In this document: piece by piece, positions 33,626 to 42,235 of the stretch
How positions within the stretch are numbered: position 1 is the first letter of the stretch
Layout: each line of letters starts with the position of its first letter
NCBI GenBank assembly: GCA_963729995.1
Contig: CAVSPF010000001.1
Location: 124,001 to 188,000 of the forward strand
DNA: 64,000 nt
Source: VRUE01 sp963729995
GTDB lineage: Bacteria > Actinomycetota > Thermoleophilia > Solirubrobacterales > 70-9
Direction of reading: 5' to 3'
Notes under the pieces: generated by a model
Database searches by the model: none
Told to the model about the DNA's origin: nothing
What the model saw: the letters and a program-made list of their open reading frames with translations, nothing else
Translations under genes and position numbers: made by a program

Positions 33626-34234
33626 ATGGTGGAGCGCCAGCTGCGCCGCCGCGGCATCGTCGACGAGCGTGTGCTGGCGGCGATGGGGGAGGTGCCGCGC
33701 GAGAGGTTCGTGCCCGAGCGCTCCCGCTCCCGCGCCTACTCCGACTCGGCCCTGCCGATCGGCCGGGGGCAGACGATCTCGCAGCCGTGGATCGTGGCGG
33801 CGATCTGCCAGGCGCTGCAGCTGCACGGCGGCGAGCGGGTGCTGGAGGTGGGAACCGGCTCGGGCTACTCGGCCGCCCTGCTCTCTCGGCTTGCCGCGGA
33901 GGTGCTCAGCATCGAGCGCCACGAGCCGCTGGCCATCGCCGCGCAGCAGATCCTCGAGTCGCTCGGTGTCGAGAACGTCGAGGTGGTTGTCGGCGATGGC
34001 AGTCGCGGTGCCCCGGAGCGGGCGCCCTTCGACGCAATCGCGGTCCATGCCACGGCGCCGGGCCCGCCCGTGACACTGCTCGGGCAACTTGCCGAGGGCG
34101 GCAGGCTGGTCGTTCCGATTGCGGCCGATGCGACTGACCTGCTGACAGTGTTCCGGCGCCGCGGCAACGAGCTGCGCAGCGGCGTCATCGGCCCCTGCCG
34201 CTTCGTCCCCCTGGTCGGCGAGGAGGGCTACTGA
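33626..34234 (+). CDS. pcm: Protein-L-isoaspartate O-methyltransferase
   Basis: 202 aa. Repairs isoaspartyl residues in aged proteins by SAM-dependent methylation in the cytosol. MVERQLRRRGIVDERVLAAM and the substrate-site sequence PIGRGQTISQPWIVA are family signatures; VLEVGTGSGYSAALL is the SAM motif I. Homologues usually have five to ten residues before the conserved Met, and codons for TDFDTLRAT do precede this ATG in frame, but I see no legal start codon there. Confidence 0.9.
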   Translation: MVERQLRRRGIVDERVLAAMGEVPRERFVPERSRSRAYSDSALPIGRGQTISQPWIVAAICQALQLHGGERVLEVGTGSGYSAALLSRLAAEVLSIERHEPLAIAAQQILESLGVENVEVVVGDGSRGAPERAPFDAIAVHATAPGPPVTLLGQLAEGGRLVVPIAADATDLLTVFRRRGNELRSGVIGPCRFVPLVGEEGY

Positions 34235-34294
34235 CGACGGTTCCGGCTGGTTGGAGGTCTCAACACCCGTCCGGTCGGGTACTCTCGCACCGCC

Positions 34295-34699
34295 ATGCGG
34301 GGCGGCATCTACGTTCTCAACTTCTACTCGACCGTTTTCGTCGATCAGCTGAAGCGTGGTCGTAAGACTGCGACGATCCGGTTGGGCAACAAGACGGCCA
34401 AGTACGAGCGGGGTCAGGTCGTTTGGGTCACGGTCGGCTTTCGTCACAGCCCGCGGGAGAAGATCTTCGCCGCGGTGATCGACGATGTCGAGCTGAAGAA
34501 GGTCGGCGAGCTCTCGCCCCGTGACATCGAGCACGACAACCCGGAGTTCCGCCGCCTCGAGGACGAGATCAAGTTCCTCGAGCAGATCTACGGCCGGGGG
34601 ATCTCGCGGGAGGACATCGTCACGGTCATCCGTTTCTCTCAGATCGTCGAGCCGCCGGGGGCGCACTTCGGCAACGGCGAGACGCCGCGCCACAACTGA
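34295..34699 (+). CDS. ASCH-domain protein
   Basis: 134 aa. The fold of the ASCH (PUA-like) family is suggested by VDQLKRGRKTATIRLG near the N-terminus, where Lys/Thr/Arg line a nucleic-acid-binding cleft, followed by VVWVTVGFRHS and a beta-rich core (FAAVIDDVELKKVGEL). ASCH proteins bind RNA or modified nucleosides and are often linked to translation. The C-terminal 30 residues look disordered. The next operon starts with a CIRCE element 32 bp downstream, so it is transcribed separately from groESL. Confidence 0.75.
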   Translation: MRGGIYVLNFYSTVFVDQLKRGRKTATIRLGNKTAKYERGQVVWVTVGFRHSPREKIFAAVIDDVELKKVGELSPRDIEHDNPEFRRLEDEIKFLEQIYGRGISREDIVTVIRFSQIVEPPGAHFGNGETPRHN

Positions 34700-34730
34700 G
34701 CCCCGCCACACGCTATGTTTCCGGGGTGCG

Positions 34731-34757
34731 TTGGCACTCCTGCATGTAGAGTGCCAA
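34731..34757. promoter_or_regulatory. CIRCE operator of groESL
   Basis: TTGGCACTC (34731-34739), nine spacer bases and GAGTGCCAA (34749-34757) make a perfect 9-9-9 inverted repeat matching the CIRCE consensus bound by the heat-shock repressor HrcA, 84 bp before groES. hrcA itself is not in the window. Confidence 0.93.
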
Positions 34758-34840
34758 GCGCCTTGGAGGGCTGCGAGCGGCTCTCGGGCGCGAATTCCGA
34801 CTTTGACCCAGAAACACCGACCGATAACGGAGGTTCACGG

Positions 34841-35128
34841 ATGAAGCTGAAGCCCCTCGGGGACCGGCTGATCGTCAAGCCGATTGAGGAGGAGGAGACG
34901 ACCGCGAGCGGCATCGTCCTCCCCGACACGGCGAAAGAGAAGCCGCAGAAGGGCAAGGTCGTCGCCGTCGGCGATGGCGCGATCAACGAGGACGGCAGCC
35001 GCCGCCCGCTCGATGTGAGCGAGGGCGACGAGGTCCTGTACTCAAAATACGGCGGTACCGAGGTCACCGTCGAGAACGAGGATCTCCTCGTGCTGCGCGA
35101 GTCGGACGTACTCGCCAAGCTCGGCTAG
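34841..35128 (+). CDS. groES: Co-chaperonin GroES
   Basis: 95 aa, full length for the family. PLGDRLIVKP, the mobile loop EEETTASGIVLPDTAKEKP and YSKYGGTEV are the Cpn10 signatures. Caps the GroEL cylinder during protein folding. ATG at 34841 is preceded by GGAGG (34829-34833); a longer frame beginning at 34715 crosses the CIRCE element and is rejected. Under HrcA/CIRCE control and cotranscribed with groEL. Confidence 0.96.
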   Translation: MKLKPLGDRLIVKPIEEEETTASGIVLPDTAKEKPQKGKVVAVGDGAINEDGSRRPLDVSEGDEVLYSKYGGTEVTVENEDLLVLRESDVLAKLG

Positions 35129-35170
35129 ATCCCGCCACCGGACTTAAAGACCAAGGAGGACTGAAAGCAC

Positions 35171-36802
35171 ATGGCTCACAAGGAGCTGAAGTTCAAGGAG
35201 GAGGCAAGGGGGGCCCTGCAGGCCGGCGTCGACGCAGTCGCTGACGCGGTCAAGGTCACCCTCGGCCCGAAAGGTCGCTACGTCGTGCTCGACAAAAAGT
35301 TCGGCGCGCCGACCATCACCAACGACGGCGTCACGATTGCACGCGAGATCGAGGTCGAGGACGTCTTCGAGAACCAGGGCGCGCAGCTGGTGCGCGAGGT
35401 TGCCACGGCGACCAACGACGTGGCCGGCGACGGCACCACGACGGCGACCCTGCTCGCCCAGATCATCGTCCGCCAGGGCCTCAAGAACGTGGCCGCCGGC
35501 GCCAACCCATTGGCCCTGCGCCGCGGCATCGAGAAGGCCGTCGACAGCGTGGTCGAGAACCTGCGCGAGAAGCAGTCGAAGGAGGTTGCGGGCAAGGAGC
35601 AGATCGCCCGCGTGGCGGCGATCTCCGCAGCCGACGACGAGATCGGCAACGTGATCGCCGACTCGATCGAGAAGGTCGGCAAAGACGGCGTCGTCAACGT
35701 CGAGGAGGGCCAGACCTTCGGCATGGAGCTGGAGTTCACCGAGGGGATGCAGTTCGACAAGGGCTACATCTCCCCGTACATGGTGACCGACCAGGACCGC
35801 ATGGAGGCGGTGCTGGAGGACCCCTACATCCTGATCGCCAACCAGAAGATCGGCTCGGTGCGGGACATGCTCCCGGTGCTCGAGCAGGTGATGCAGAGCG
35901 GCAAGCCGCTGGTGATCGTTGCCGAGGACGTCGAGGGCGAGAGCCTCGCGACGCTCGTCGTCAACAAGCTGCGCGGCACCTTCACGGGCGTTGCAGTGAA
36001 GGCGCCGGGCTTCGGCGACCGCCGCAAGCGGATGCTCGAGGACATTGCGATCCTCACCGGTGGTGAGGTGATCACCGAGGAGATGGGCCTCAAGCTCGAG
36101 AACACCCAGGTCACGCAGCTCGGCCGGGCGCGCCGTGTCGTGGTGTCGAAAGACACGACGACGATCATCGACGGCGGCGGCGAGGCGGATGACATCAAGG
36201 GCCGGATCAAGCAGATCAAACAGGAGATCGAGAACACCGACTCCGACTTCGATCGCGAGAAGCTCCAGGAGCGCCTCGCCAAGCTGGCCGGCGGTGTCGC
36301 GGTGGTCAAGGTCGGCGCCGCCACCGAGACCGAGATGAAGGAGAAAAAGCACCGCGTCGAGGACGCGCTGCAGGCGACCCGGGCGGCGCTCGAGGAGGGC
36401 GTGGTGCCGGGCGGCGGCGTGGCATTGCTGAACGCGCAGGCCGCGCTTGACGTTGAGACGCTCGAGGATCCCGATGAGGCGACCGGCGCCCGGATCGTCT
36501 ACCGCGCGCTGGAGGAGCCGGTTCGCCAGATCGCCGAGAACTCCGGCCTGGAGGGCTCGGTTGTCGTCAACAAGGTCCGCGACCTGAAGCCCGGCGAAGG
36601 CCTGAACGCGGCCAGCGGCGAGTACGGCGACCTGGTCAAGGACGGCGTCATCGACCCGACCATGGTCACGCGCTCGGCGCTCCAGAATGCCGCGTCGATC
36701 GCCAAGAACATCCTCGTCACCGAGGCCGTGGTCGCCGAACCGCCGGAAAAGGAAGGCGGCGGCATGCCCGGTGGTATGCCGGACATGGGCGGGATGATGT
36801 AA
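35171..36802 (+). CDS. groEL: Chaperonin GroEL
   Basis: 543 aa. VTLGPKGRYVVLDK, VAGDGTTTATLLAQ (ATP site) and EEGVVPGGGVALL are diagnostic, and the C-terminus has the GGMPGGMPDMGGMM tail of ATPase-active GroEL. Starts 42 bp after groES with AAGGAGG at 35153-35159 as ribosome binding site. Actinobacteria often have a second groEL elsewhere; this is the copy in the groES operon with a Gly-Met tail, i.e. the housekeeping type. Confidence 0.97.
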   Translation: MAHKELKFKEEARGALQAGVDAVADAVKVTLGPKGRYVVLDKKFGAPTITNDGVTIAREIEVEDVFENQGAQLVREVATATNDVAGDGTTTATLLAQIIVRQGLKNVAAGANPLALRRGIEKAVDSVVENLREKQSKEVAGKEQIARVAAISAADDEIGNVIADSIEKVGKDGVVNVEEGQTFGMELEFTEGMQFDKGYISPYMVTDQDRMEAVLEDPYILIANQKIGSVRDMLPVLEQVMQSGKPLVIVAEDVEGESLATLVVNKLRGTFTGVAVKAPGFGDRRKRMLEDIAILTGGEVITEEMGLKLENTQVTQLGRARRVVVSKDTTTIIDGGGEADDIKGRIKQIKQEIENTDSDFDREKLQERLAKLAGGVAVVKVGAATETEMKEKKHRVEDALQATRAALEEGVVPGGGVALLNAQAALDVETLEDPDEATGARIVYRALEEPVRQIAENSGLEGSVVVNKVRDLKPGEGLNAASGEYGDLVKDGVIDPTMVTRSALQNAASIAKNILVTEAVVAEPPEKEGGGMPGGMPDMGGMM

Positions 36803-36846
36803 CCACGCCTGCCCAGGCGTATTCTCGTCTCAACAGGCGAGTTGCT

Positions 36847-36881
36847 TTCGAGAGGCCCGGCAGGTTGCCGGGCCTCTCGAA
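36847..36881. terminator. Bidirectional hairpin terminator between groEL and the convergent gene
   Basis: TTCGAGAGGCCCGGCA (36847-36862) pairs perfectly with 36866-36881 around GGT. It lies 45 bp after the groEL stop and 3 bp before the stop of the convergent dehydrogenase gene, so it can end both transcripts. Confidence 0.8.
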
Positions 36882-36884
36882 GCT

Positions 36885-37820
36885 CTACGGGCTCTCGAGG
36901 ACCTCGGCCATTCGACGCGGCGTCACCCCGAGTGTCTCGGCGTCGGCCGTGCCGCGCGCGGTCGTCATCGGGATCTCCATCAGCTCGGCCTCCTCCCAGG
37001 TTGCGAAAACCGCCTCGCCGAAGACCGAGCGCAGGCCGATGAGGCCGGCGCGGACCAGCGGCAGCGGCAGGTGGACGAGCGGGCGCGGGCGCCCCGCGAT
37101 CCGGCTGACGAGGTCCGACATCTCGTTGTAGGTGAGGGTCTCCGGGCCGGCCAGCTCGAAACGCGTTGCGTGGGGCGCCTCCCCGTTCCCTGCGCTCCGA
37201 TGGCGGCCACCGGCCTCAGGGCCGCCGGGGCCGCCCAGGGCCTCGGCGACGCAACGGGCGACGTCGTGCGCCCAGATTGGCTGGAAACGGGCCTGGCCGC
37301 ACCCGGAGACCGGCATCACGGGCAGGAACGAGAAGCGGCGCAGCAGCGTGACCCAGGGGTCGGAGTGGTCGTAGACGATCGATGGGGCGAAGATCGTGGC
37401 TTCCAGCGGCGAGGAGGCGACGGCCTGCTCCGCCAGCCACTTGGCGCGAAAGAGGCGGGTGCGCTGCGCGGCGGAGGCGTTGAGCGCGCTGAAGAAGGCG
37501 AAGCGCTGCACGCCGCTGCGCTCCGCGGCGCGCAGCAGCCGCACCGTCGCCAACCCGTTCAGCTCCTCGATTCGGCGGGGTGGCTGGTCGCGGATCGTCG
37601 CCGCCAGGTGGACCACCGTGTCGACCCCGCGCAGCGCCTGGCGCACCAGGTAGGGGTCCGACATCTCGCCGAGGTCGCCGAGCGCGATCTGCACGTCGAC
37701 CCGCCGCTCGCCCAGCCGCCGCGGCTCGCGCACCAGGCAGCGCACGTCCTCGCCCCGCTCCAGCAGCAACGGCAACAATCGCGAGCCAATGCTCCCGGTC
37801 GCCCCGGTCAGCAGCACCAT
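36885..37820 (-). CDS. Atypical short-chain dehydrogenase / NAD-dependent epimerase family protein
   Basis: 311 aa. LLTGATGSIGSRLLPLLL at the N-terminus is the NAD(P)-binding loop; VHLAATIRD and RFAFFSALNAS follow, but the classical Tyr-x3-Lys is not clear (AKWLAEQAV), so it belongs with the atypical NDUFA9/NmrA-like group that binds nucleotide without obvious catalysis. PIWAHDVARCVAEAL is typical. Role unknown; perhaps quinone or respiratory-complex related. ATG at 37820 chosen; the open frame continues 24 codons upstream. Confidence 0.75.
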   Translation of the reverse strand: MVLLTGATGSIGSRLLPLLLERGEDVRCLVREPRRLGERRVDVQIALGDLGEMSDPYLVRQALRGVDTVVHLAATIRDQPPRRIEELNGLATVRLLRAAERSGVQRFAFFSALNASAAQRTRLFRAKWLAEQAVASSPLEATIFAPSIVYDHSDPWVTLLRRFSFLPVMPVSGCGQARFQPIWAHDVARCVAEALGGPGGPEAGGRHRSAGNGEAPHATRFELAGPETLTYNEMSDLVSRIAGRPRPLVHLPLPLVRAGLIGLRSVFGEAVFATWEEAELMEIPMTTARGTADAETLGVTPRRMAEVLESP

Positions 37821-37918
37821 TGCGACATCATCCCTAAAATGGGCGCCGCCCTTGGCAGGGACTTGCGCCGCGAGCCCGCTGGGCGCCAACAATCCGACTT
37901 TAGGAGAAAAAGCACCGA

Positions 37919-38185
37919 ATGACCTACGTCATCGCCGAGCCGTGCATAGGCACCAAGGACAACTCGTGTGTCGAGGTCTGTCCGGTCGACTGCATCCACC
38001 CGACCCCGGACGAGCCCGATTACGACTCGGTCGAGATGCTCTATATCGACCCGGACGAGTGCATCGACTGCGATGCCTGCGTCGAGGCCTGCCCGGTGGA
38101 CGCCTGCTTCGCCGAGGACCAGCTGCCAGCGGAGTGGGCCAACTACACCGTGATCAACGCCGATTACTACAAGAGCAAGGTCTAA
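37919..38185 (+). CDS. fdxA: 7Fe-type ferredoxin
   Basis: 88 aa. Cys pattern CIGTKDNSCVEVCPVDC for a 3Fe-4S-type centre and CIDCDACVEACPVDAC for a 4Fe-4S centre, the arrangement of FdxA-like actinobacterial ferredoxins. A soluble low-potential electron carrier and a reasonable partner of KorAB about 8-10 kb away (inference). AGGAGAAAA (37902-37910) supports the ATG at 37919. Single-gene unit divergent from the dehydrogenase gene. Confidence 0.92.
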   Translation: MTYVIAEPCIGTKDNSCVEVCPVDCIHPTPDEPDYDSVEMLYIDPDECIDCDACVEACPVDACFAEDQLPAEWANYTVINADYYKSKV

Positions 38186-38205
38186 GCACCCGCTTAGGCC
38201 TTTGC

Positions 38206-39357
38206 TTACTGAATAACTGGGAGAGGAGTGCCGCCGATATCGGCGGGTTCGGCACTCGGGGGAGTGCTCTGCAACACCGGCAGCGCCTGCGGCGTCGCCG
38301 CGACGATGCCGCGAGCGGCCTGGCGGATGGCCTGAGAGGCGGGTGAGTCGGGCTCGGCGGTGACCAGTGGCGAGCCGGAGTCGGCGTGCTCGCGCAGCGG
38401 CTCCGACAGCGGCACCTTGCCGAGCAGCGGCACGTCGAGCTCGTCGGCGAGCAGCTGGCCGCCGCCCTCGCCGAAGATCGTGAAGCGCTCGCCATCCGGG
38501 GTCGTGAAGCCGGACATGTTCTCGATGACGCCCAGCAGCTCGAGGTCGAATTTGGCCGCCATCTCGGCGCTGCGCCGCGCCACAGACTGGGCGGCCGGTT
38601 GTGGTGTGGTCACGATCACGATCTTGGCCTGAGGCAGGAGCTGGGCGAGGGTCATGGAAACGTCGCCCGTCCCCGGGGGAAGGTCGAGCAGCAGGTACTC
38701 CAGCTCGTCCCAGGCGACGTCCTCGAGGAACTGCTGGATCGCCTTGTGGAGCATCGGCCCGCGCCAGACGACCGCGGCGTTCTCCTCGACGAAGAAGCCG
38801 ATCGACATCACCTTGACGCCGCCCGCCCCGTCGAGCGGCAGGATCTTCCGCTCCGCGTTCACCTCCGGTTTGCGGTTGACGCCGAGCATGCGCGGGAGCG
38901 AGTAGCCGTAGACGTCGCAGTCGAGCGCGCCGGCGGGGTGGCCTTCGGCGGTCAGCGCCGCGGCCAGGTTGGCGGTCATCGTCGACTTGCCGACCCCGCC
39001 CTTGCCCGAGGCCACGCAGATCACGTTTTTCACCTGGGCCAGCGCGCCCTCCGGCAGCTTGCTCCGCCCGAGCGTTTTTTGAAGGTTGCCCTTCTCCTCG
39101 TCGGAGAGGACGTCGAAGCCGATGGCGACCTCGGTCACGCCGTCCAACTCGGAGACCTGCTGGGCGACCGCCTGTTCGAAGTGGGATCGGATCGGGCAGC
39201 CCGGCGTGGTCAGGGAAACGATCACCTCGACGCGGCCGCCGTCCTTGATCTCGATCGAGCGCACCATTCCCAGCTCGACGATCGAGCGGCGCAGCTCCGG
39301 GTCGATCACGGCACGCAGCTTCTCGGTTATCTGGTCCTTGGTCGGCATCACGGTCAT
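38206..39357 (-). CDS. mrp: Mrp/NBP35-family P-loop ATPase with N-terminal MIP18 (DUF59) domain
   Basis: 383 aa. DUF59 domain at 1-95 (VIDPELRRSIVELGM, TTPGCPIRSHF), then a deviant-Walker ATPase VASGKGGVGKST (about residues 112-123) with LLLDLPPGTGDVSMTL. The family carries or inserts Fe-S clusters. The C-terminal CxxC cluster-binding pair of ApbC/NBP35 is absent: the segment reads NMSGFTTPDGERFTIFGEGG. That is how I recall actinobacterial Mrp proteins, so cluster handling may rely on other residues. Convergent with the ferredoxin gene, 20 bp away. Start ATG 39357, or 39348 in the same frame. Confidence 0.88.
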   Translation of the reverse strand: MTVMPTKDQITEKLRAVIDPELRRSIVELGMVRSIEIKDGGRVEVIVSLTTPGCPIRSHFEQAVAQQVSELDGVTEVAIGFDVLSDEEKGNLQKTLGRSKLPEGALAQVKNVICVASGKGGVGKSTMTANLAAALTAEGHPAGALDCDVYGYSLPRMLGVNRKPEVNAERKILPLDGAGGVKVMSIGFFVEENAAVVWRGPMLHKAIQQFLEDVAWDELEYLLLDLPPGTGDVSMTLAQLLPQAKIVIVTTPQPAAQSVARRSAEMAAKFDLELLGVIENMSGFTTPDGERFTIFGEGGGQLLADELDVPLLGKVPLSEPLREHADSGSPLVTAEPDSPASQAIRQAARGIVAATPQALPVLQSTPPSAEPADIGGTPLPVIQ

Positions 39358-39475
39358 TCTCGCAAAGGCGCCTGGGCGGCGCCGATGCGGACTTTCGTTC
39401 GACGAGGGGGAGAGAGTGTGGCGGCCAGGTCCTTGCCTCCCTGATGCCTTATTGCTGTCGAGCGGAGGAGGTCTG

Positions 39476-41737
39476 ATGTCGGGGACGCGAAGTGGTCTCG
39501 GTCGAATTGCCGTAATCGGGATCGGGCTGGCGGTGGGGCTGCTGCTGCTGGCGGCAGCGGAGGCGAAGGGCGCGAAGTACTCGGTGGCCCAGTGTGGGTG
39601 GTACGTCGGCGCCGACGCCGATTGGGCCGACACGACCGGCGGGGCGAAGTTCCGTCCCGACGCCTACTGCGTGACGCCACCCGGTACGGATCCTTTCGAC
39701 GGCGCCCACCTCAAGAGCTTCACGCGGAATGCGGCGACGGTCTCCGGCACGCGCTTTGCCCGCTGGCGCTGGGTGGCGCCGCCGGGGACGGGCATCACCC
39801 GCGTCAGCGGCACCTGGTGGCACACGCTGCACGACGGTATGCAGCAGCGGATCGGGGTCGGCACCTCGAGCGGCGGCTTCGACGCCTTCGCCGTTGCCGA
39901 CGCCACCGACGTCGCGCCACGCGACTTCGTCGCCGGCTTCTCAACGGCGATGCCGGCGCTCGAGGACCGCCTGCTCTGCGCCCGGGTCGAAAGCAAGTGG
40001 TGCAGCCTCGAACCGGGCTCCTGGTCGGCGCTGCGGGCGCTGACGATCACGATCGAAGACAACGCCGCGCCGGGGGCGGGGATCGGCGGCGAGCTGACCG
40101 CCGGTGGCTGGCGCCGCGGCGCCCAGGCTGTCCAGTTCTGGGGCTCGGATGTGGGCGGCGGCGTCCGCTTCGGCGAAACGCTGCTCGATGGCGCCCGTGT
40201 GGCGCTCGGCGAATATCCCTGCGCCGAGGCGATGATCGGCAGCGAGTGGCGGGGCACGCGGATGCGCCCGTGCGAACCCAGCGCCTCCGGCGCTGCGACC
40301 GTCGCCACGACCAACTTCAGCGACGGTCCACACACGCTCGGCCACTGCGCCACCGACTTCGCCGGCAATGTGGCATGTGTCGCTCCAAGCACCGTCCTGA
40401 TCGACAACAACCCGCCTGCCCACCCACGCAACCTCTCCGTGACCGGGGGCGAGGGTTGGCGACGGGCCAACGATTTCGACCTCGGCTGGGAGAATCCCGA
40501 CCAAGGGCGCGCCAGCCCGATCGGTGGCGCCTCCTGGCGCATCCTGGGCCCAGCCGGCTTCGACGGCGGCGCCCAGTTCGCGCCGGGCCGCGACCGGAGC
40601 GCCCTGCGCGACCTCCACGTGCCGCGACCAGGCGACTACTCGGCGCAGGTGTGGCTTCGGGACGAGGCCGGCAACGAGGCGCCGTCCGCGGCGATCGCGG
40701 TGCGGCTGCGCTTCGACGACGTCGCGCCCGGAGTCGCCTTCGAGTCCGAGCCCGACCCCGGCTCGCCGGACGTCGTCCGTGCCGACGTTGCCGACGAGCA
40801 CTCCGGCCCGGCGGCGGGGACCATCCACTACCGGCGGCTCGGCACCGAACAGTGGATCGAGCTGCCGACGAAGTTCGAGCCGGGCAATGAATCCGCCGTG
40901 GCCCGTCTGGCTGCCCACGTCCCCGAGAACCTCGGCCCCGGAACCTACGTCTTCCGTGCCGATGCGGTCGATGTGGCGGGGAACACCGCTTCGACCACGC
41001 GGCGCGTGGACGGGACCGAGATGGCGCTGCGCAAGGTTGCGTCGCCCGCCGCCGCGCAGAAGGGGGCCGGGGACGCGGCGGCCGCCAGGGCCAAGACCCG
41101 AATCTTCGCCCACCTGCGCTGGCACCATCGCCGGGGCTGGCGCGTGACCGTGCCGTTCGGCGCCACCGCGACCGTCAGCGGTCGGCTCGTCAACGCCGAC
41201 GGAGCGGGCCTCGCCGGACGGCAGCTGCTGGTCGTTTCTCGACCCTCGCGGGGAGCGCTCGCGAGCAAGCGGGTCGACACCGCCGGCACCGGTCCGCACG
41301 GCGGCTTCCGCCTCGCGCTCGCCGCAGGACCGTCGCGCCGGATCACGGTCAGCTATCCGGGTGAGGCGGGCTTCGCCGAGGCCCAGCGCCCTTCCCTGGC
41401 ACTGCGGGTGCGGGGCGGCGTCCTCCTCCACGCTGCGCCGCGGGCGCTGCGGACCGGTGAATCGGTGCATCTGTGGGGCCGGGTGCGCACAAGGGGTGCG
41501 CCACTGCCACGGCGCGGCAAGCTGGTGGCCGTCCAGTACTACGAGTCGGCGGCCCGCCGCTGGCGCCCGGTGCTGGTCACTCGCACAGACCACAGCGGCG
41601 GCTTCCAGACCCGCTACCGCTTCCGCTACATCAGCGGCTCGGCAAGGATTCTTCTCCGCGCCGCCACGCTCCCCGATGAGCGCTGGCCGTACGTCCCAGG
41701 CGCCTCCCGCCCAGTGACGGTGCGCGTAACCGGGTAG
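39476..41737 (+). CDS. Large secreted Ig-like-domain protein
   Basis: 753 aa. Signal peptide (RIAVIGIGLAVGLLLLAAAEA, cleavage near residue 31), then a Cys-containing N-terminal domain (SVAQCGWYVGADADW... FRPDAYCV), a middle with several Ig/fibronectin-like beta-sandwich repeats (repeated motif YSAQVWLRDEAGN and YVFRADAVDVAGN), and a C-terminal pair of beta-domains (VSGRLVNADGAGLAGRQLLV, GESVHLWGRVRTRG) like carbohydrate or Cna-B type modules. No catalytic motif and no sortase or membrane anchor seen. Probably an exported surface or extracellular protein; function unknown. GGAGGAGG (39464-39471) precedes the ATG at 39476. Confidence 0.7.
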   Translation: MSGTRSGLGRIAVIGIGLAVGLLLLAAAEAKGAKYSVAQCGWYVGADADWADTTGGAKFRPDAYCVTPPGTDPFDGAHLKSFTRNAATVSGTRFARWRWVAPPGTGITRVSGTWWHTLHDGMQQRIGVGTSSGGFDAFAVADATDVAPRDFVAGFSTAMPALEDRLLCARVESKWCSLEPGSWSALRALTITIEDNAAPGAGIGGELTAGGWRRGAQAVQFWGSDVGGGVRFGETLLDGARVALGEYPCAEAMIGSEWRGTRMRPCEPSASGAATVATTNFSDGPHTLGHCATDFAGNVACVAPSTVLIDNNPPAHPRNLSVTGGEGWRRANDFDLGWENPDQGRASPIGGASWRILGPAGFDGGAQFAPGRDRSALRDLHVPRPGDYSAQVWLRDEAGNEAPSAAIAVRLRFDDVAPGVAFESEPDPGSPDVVRADVADEHSGPAAGTIHYRRLGTEQWIELPTKFEPGNESAVARLAAHVPENLGPGTYVFRADAVDVAGNTASTTRRVDGTEMALRKVASPAAAQKGAGDAAAARAKTRIFAHLRWHHRRGWRVTVPFGATATVSGRLVNADGAGLAGRQLLVVSRPSRGALASKRVDTAGTGPHGGFRLALAAGPSRRITVSYPGEAGFAEAQRPSLALRVRGGVLLHAAPRALRTGESVHLWGRVRTRGAPLPRRGKLVAVQYYESAARRWRPVLVTRTDHSGGFQTRYRFRYISGSARILLRAATLPDERWPYVPGASRPVTVRVTG

Positions 41738-41750
41738 TAAGGTGGCGCCG

Positions 41751-42209
41751 ATGTCGCAGGCGACGCTCCACACCAGCGCCGGGAAGATCGTGCTCGAGCT
41801 GCACGATGACGACGCCCCGAAGACGGTCGAGAACTTCCGCAAGCTCGCCGCCGACGGCTTCTACGACGGCCTCGTCTTCCACCGGGTCATCCGCGACTTC
41901 ATGATCCAGGGCGGCTGCCCCGAGGGGACCGGCCGCGGCGGCCCCGGCTATACGTTCGAGGACGAGCTCAACGACCACAAGATCGTCCGCGGCGCACTCG
42001 CGATGGCCAATGCCGGCCCCAACACCAACGGCTCGCAGTTCTTCATCGTCACCACGCAGGCTGCGTCGTGGCTGGACGGCAAGCACACCGTCTTCGGCCA
42101 GGTCGCCGAGGGGATGGACGTGGTCGACATCATCGAGTCGACCAACACCGACACCTCCGACCGACCGCTCGAGCCGCAGACGATCGAGCGCGTCGAACTC
42201 GCCGACTGA
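41751..42209 (+). CDS. ppiB: Peptidyl-prolyl cis-trans isomerase, cyclophilin type
   Basis: 152 aa. Cyclophilin core with FHRVIRDFMIQGGCPEGTG (catalytic Arg and Phe), ALAMANAGPNTNGSQFFI and WLDGKHTVFGQV. No signal peptide, hence cytoplasmic. Catalyses proline isomerisation in protein folding. The ATG at 41751 is used; a GTG at 41742 in frame adds three residues. Starts 13 bp after the secreted Ig-like gene, perhaps cotranscribed. Confidence 0.93.
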   Translation: MSQATLHTSAGKIVLELHDDDAPKTVENFRKLAADGFYDGLVFHRVIRDFMIQGGCPEGTGRGGPGYTFEDELNDHKIVRGALAMANAGPNTNGSQFFIVTTQAASWLDGKHTVFGQVAEGMDVVDIIESTNTDTSDRPLEPQTIERVELAD

Positions 42210-42235
42210 GACGGGCCGGGCCTCAGCGGCTGACC

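Noticed and set aside
34715..34840. N-terminal extension of groES from ATG 34715
   Set aside because: It would be encoded across the CIRCE operator and has no place in the Cpn10 family; the ATG at 34841 has a proper ribosome binding site.
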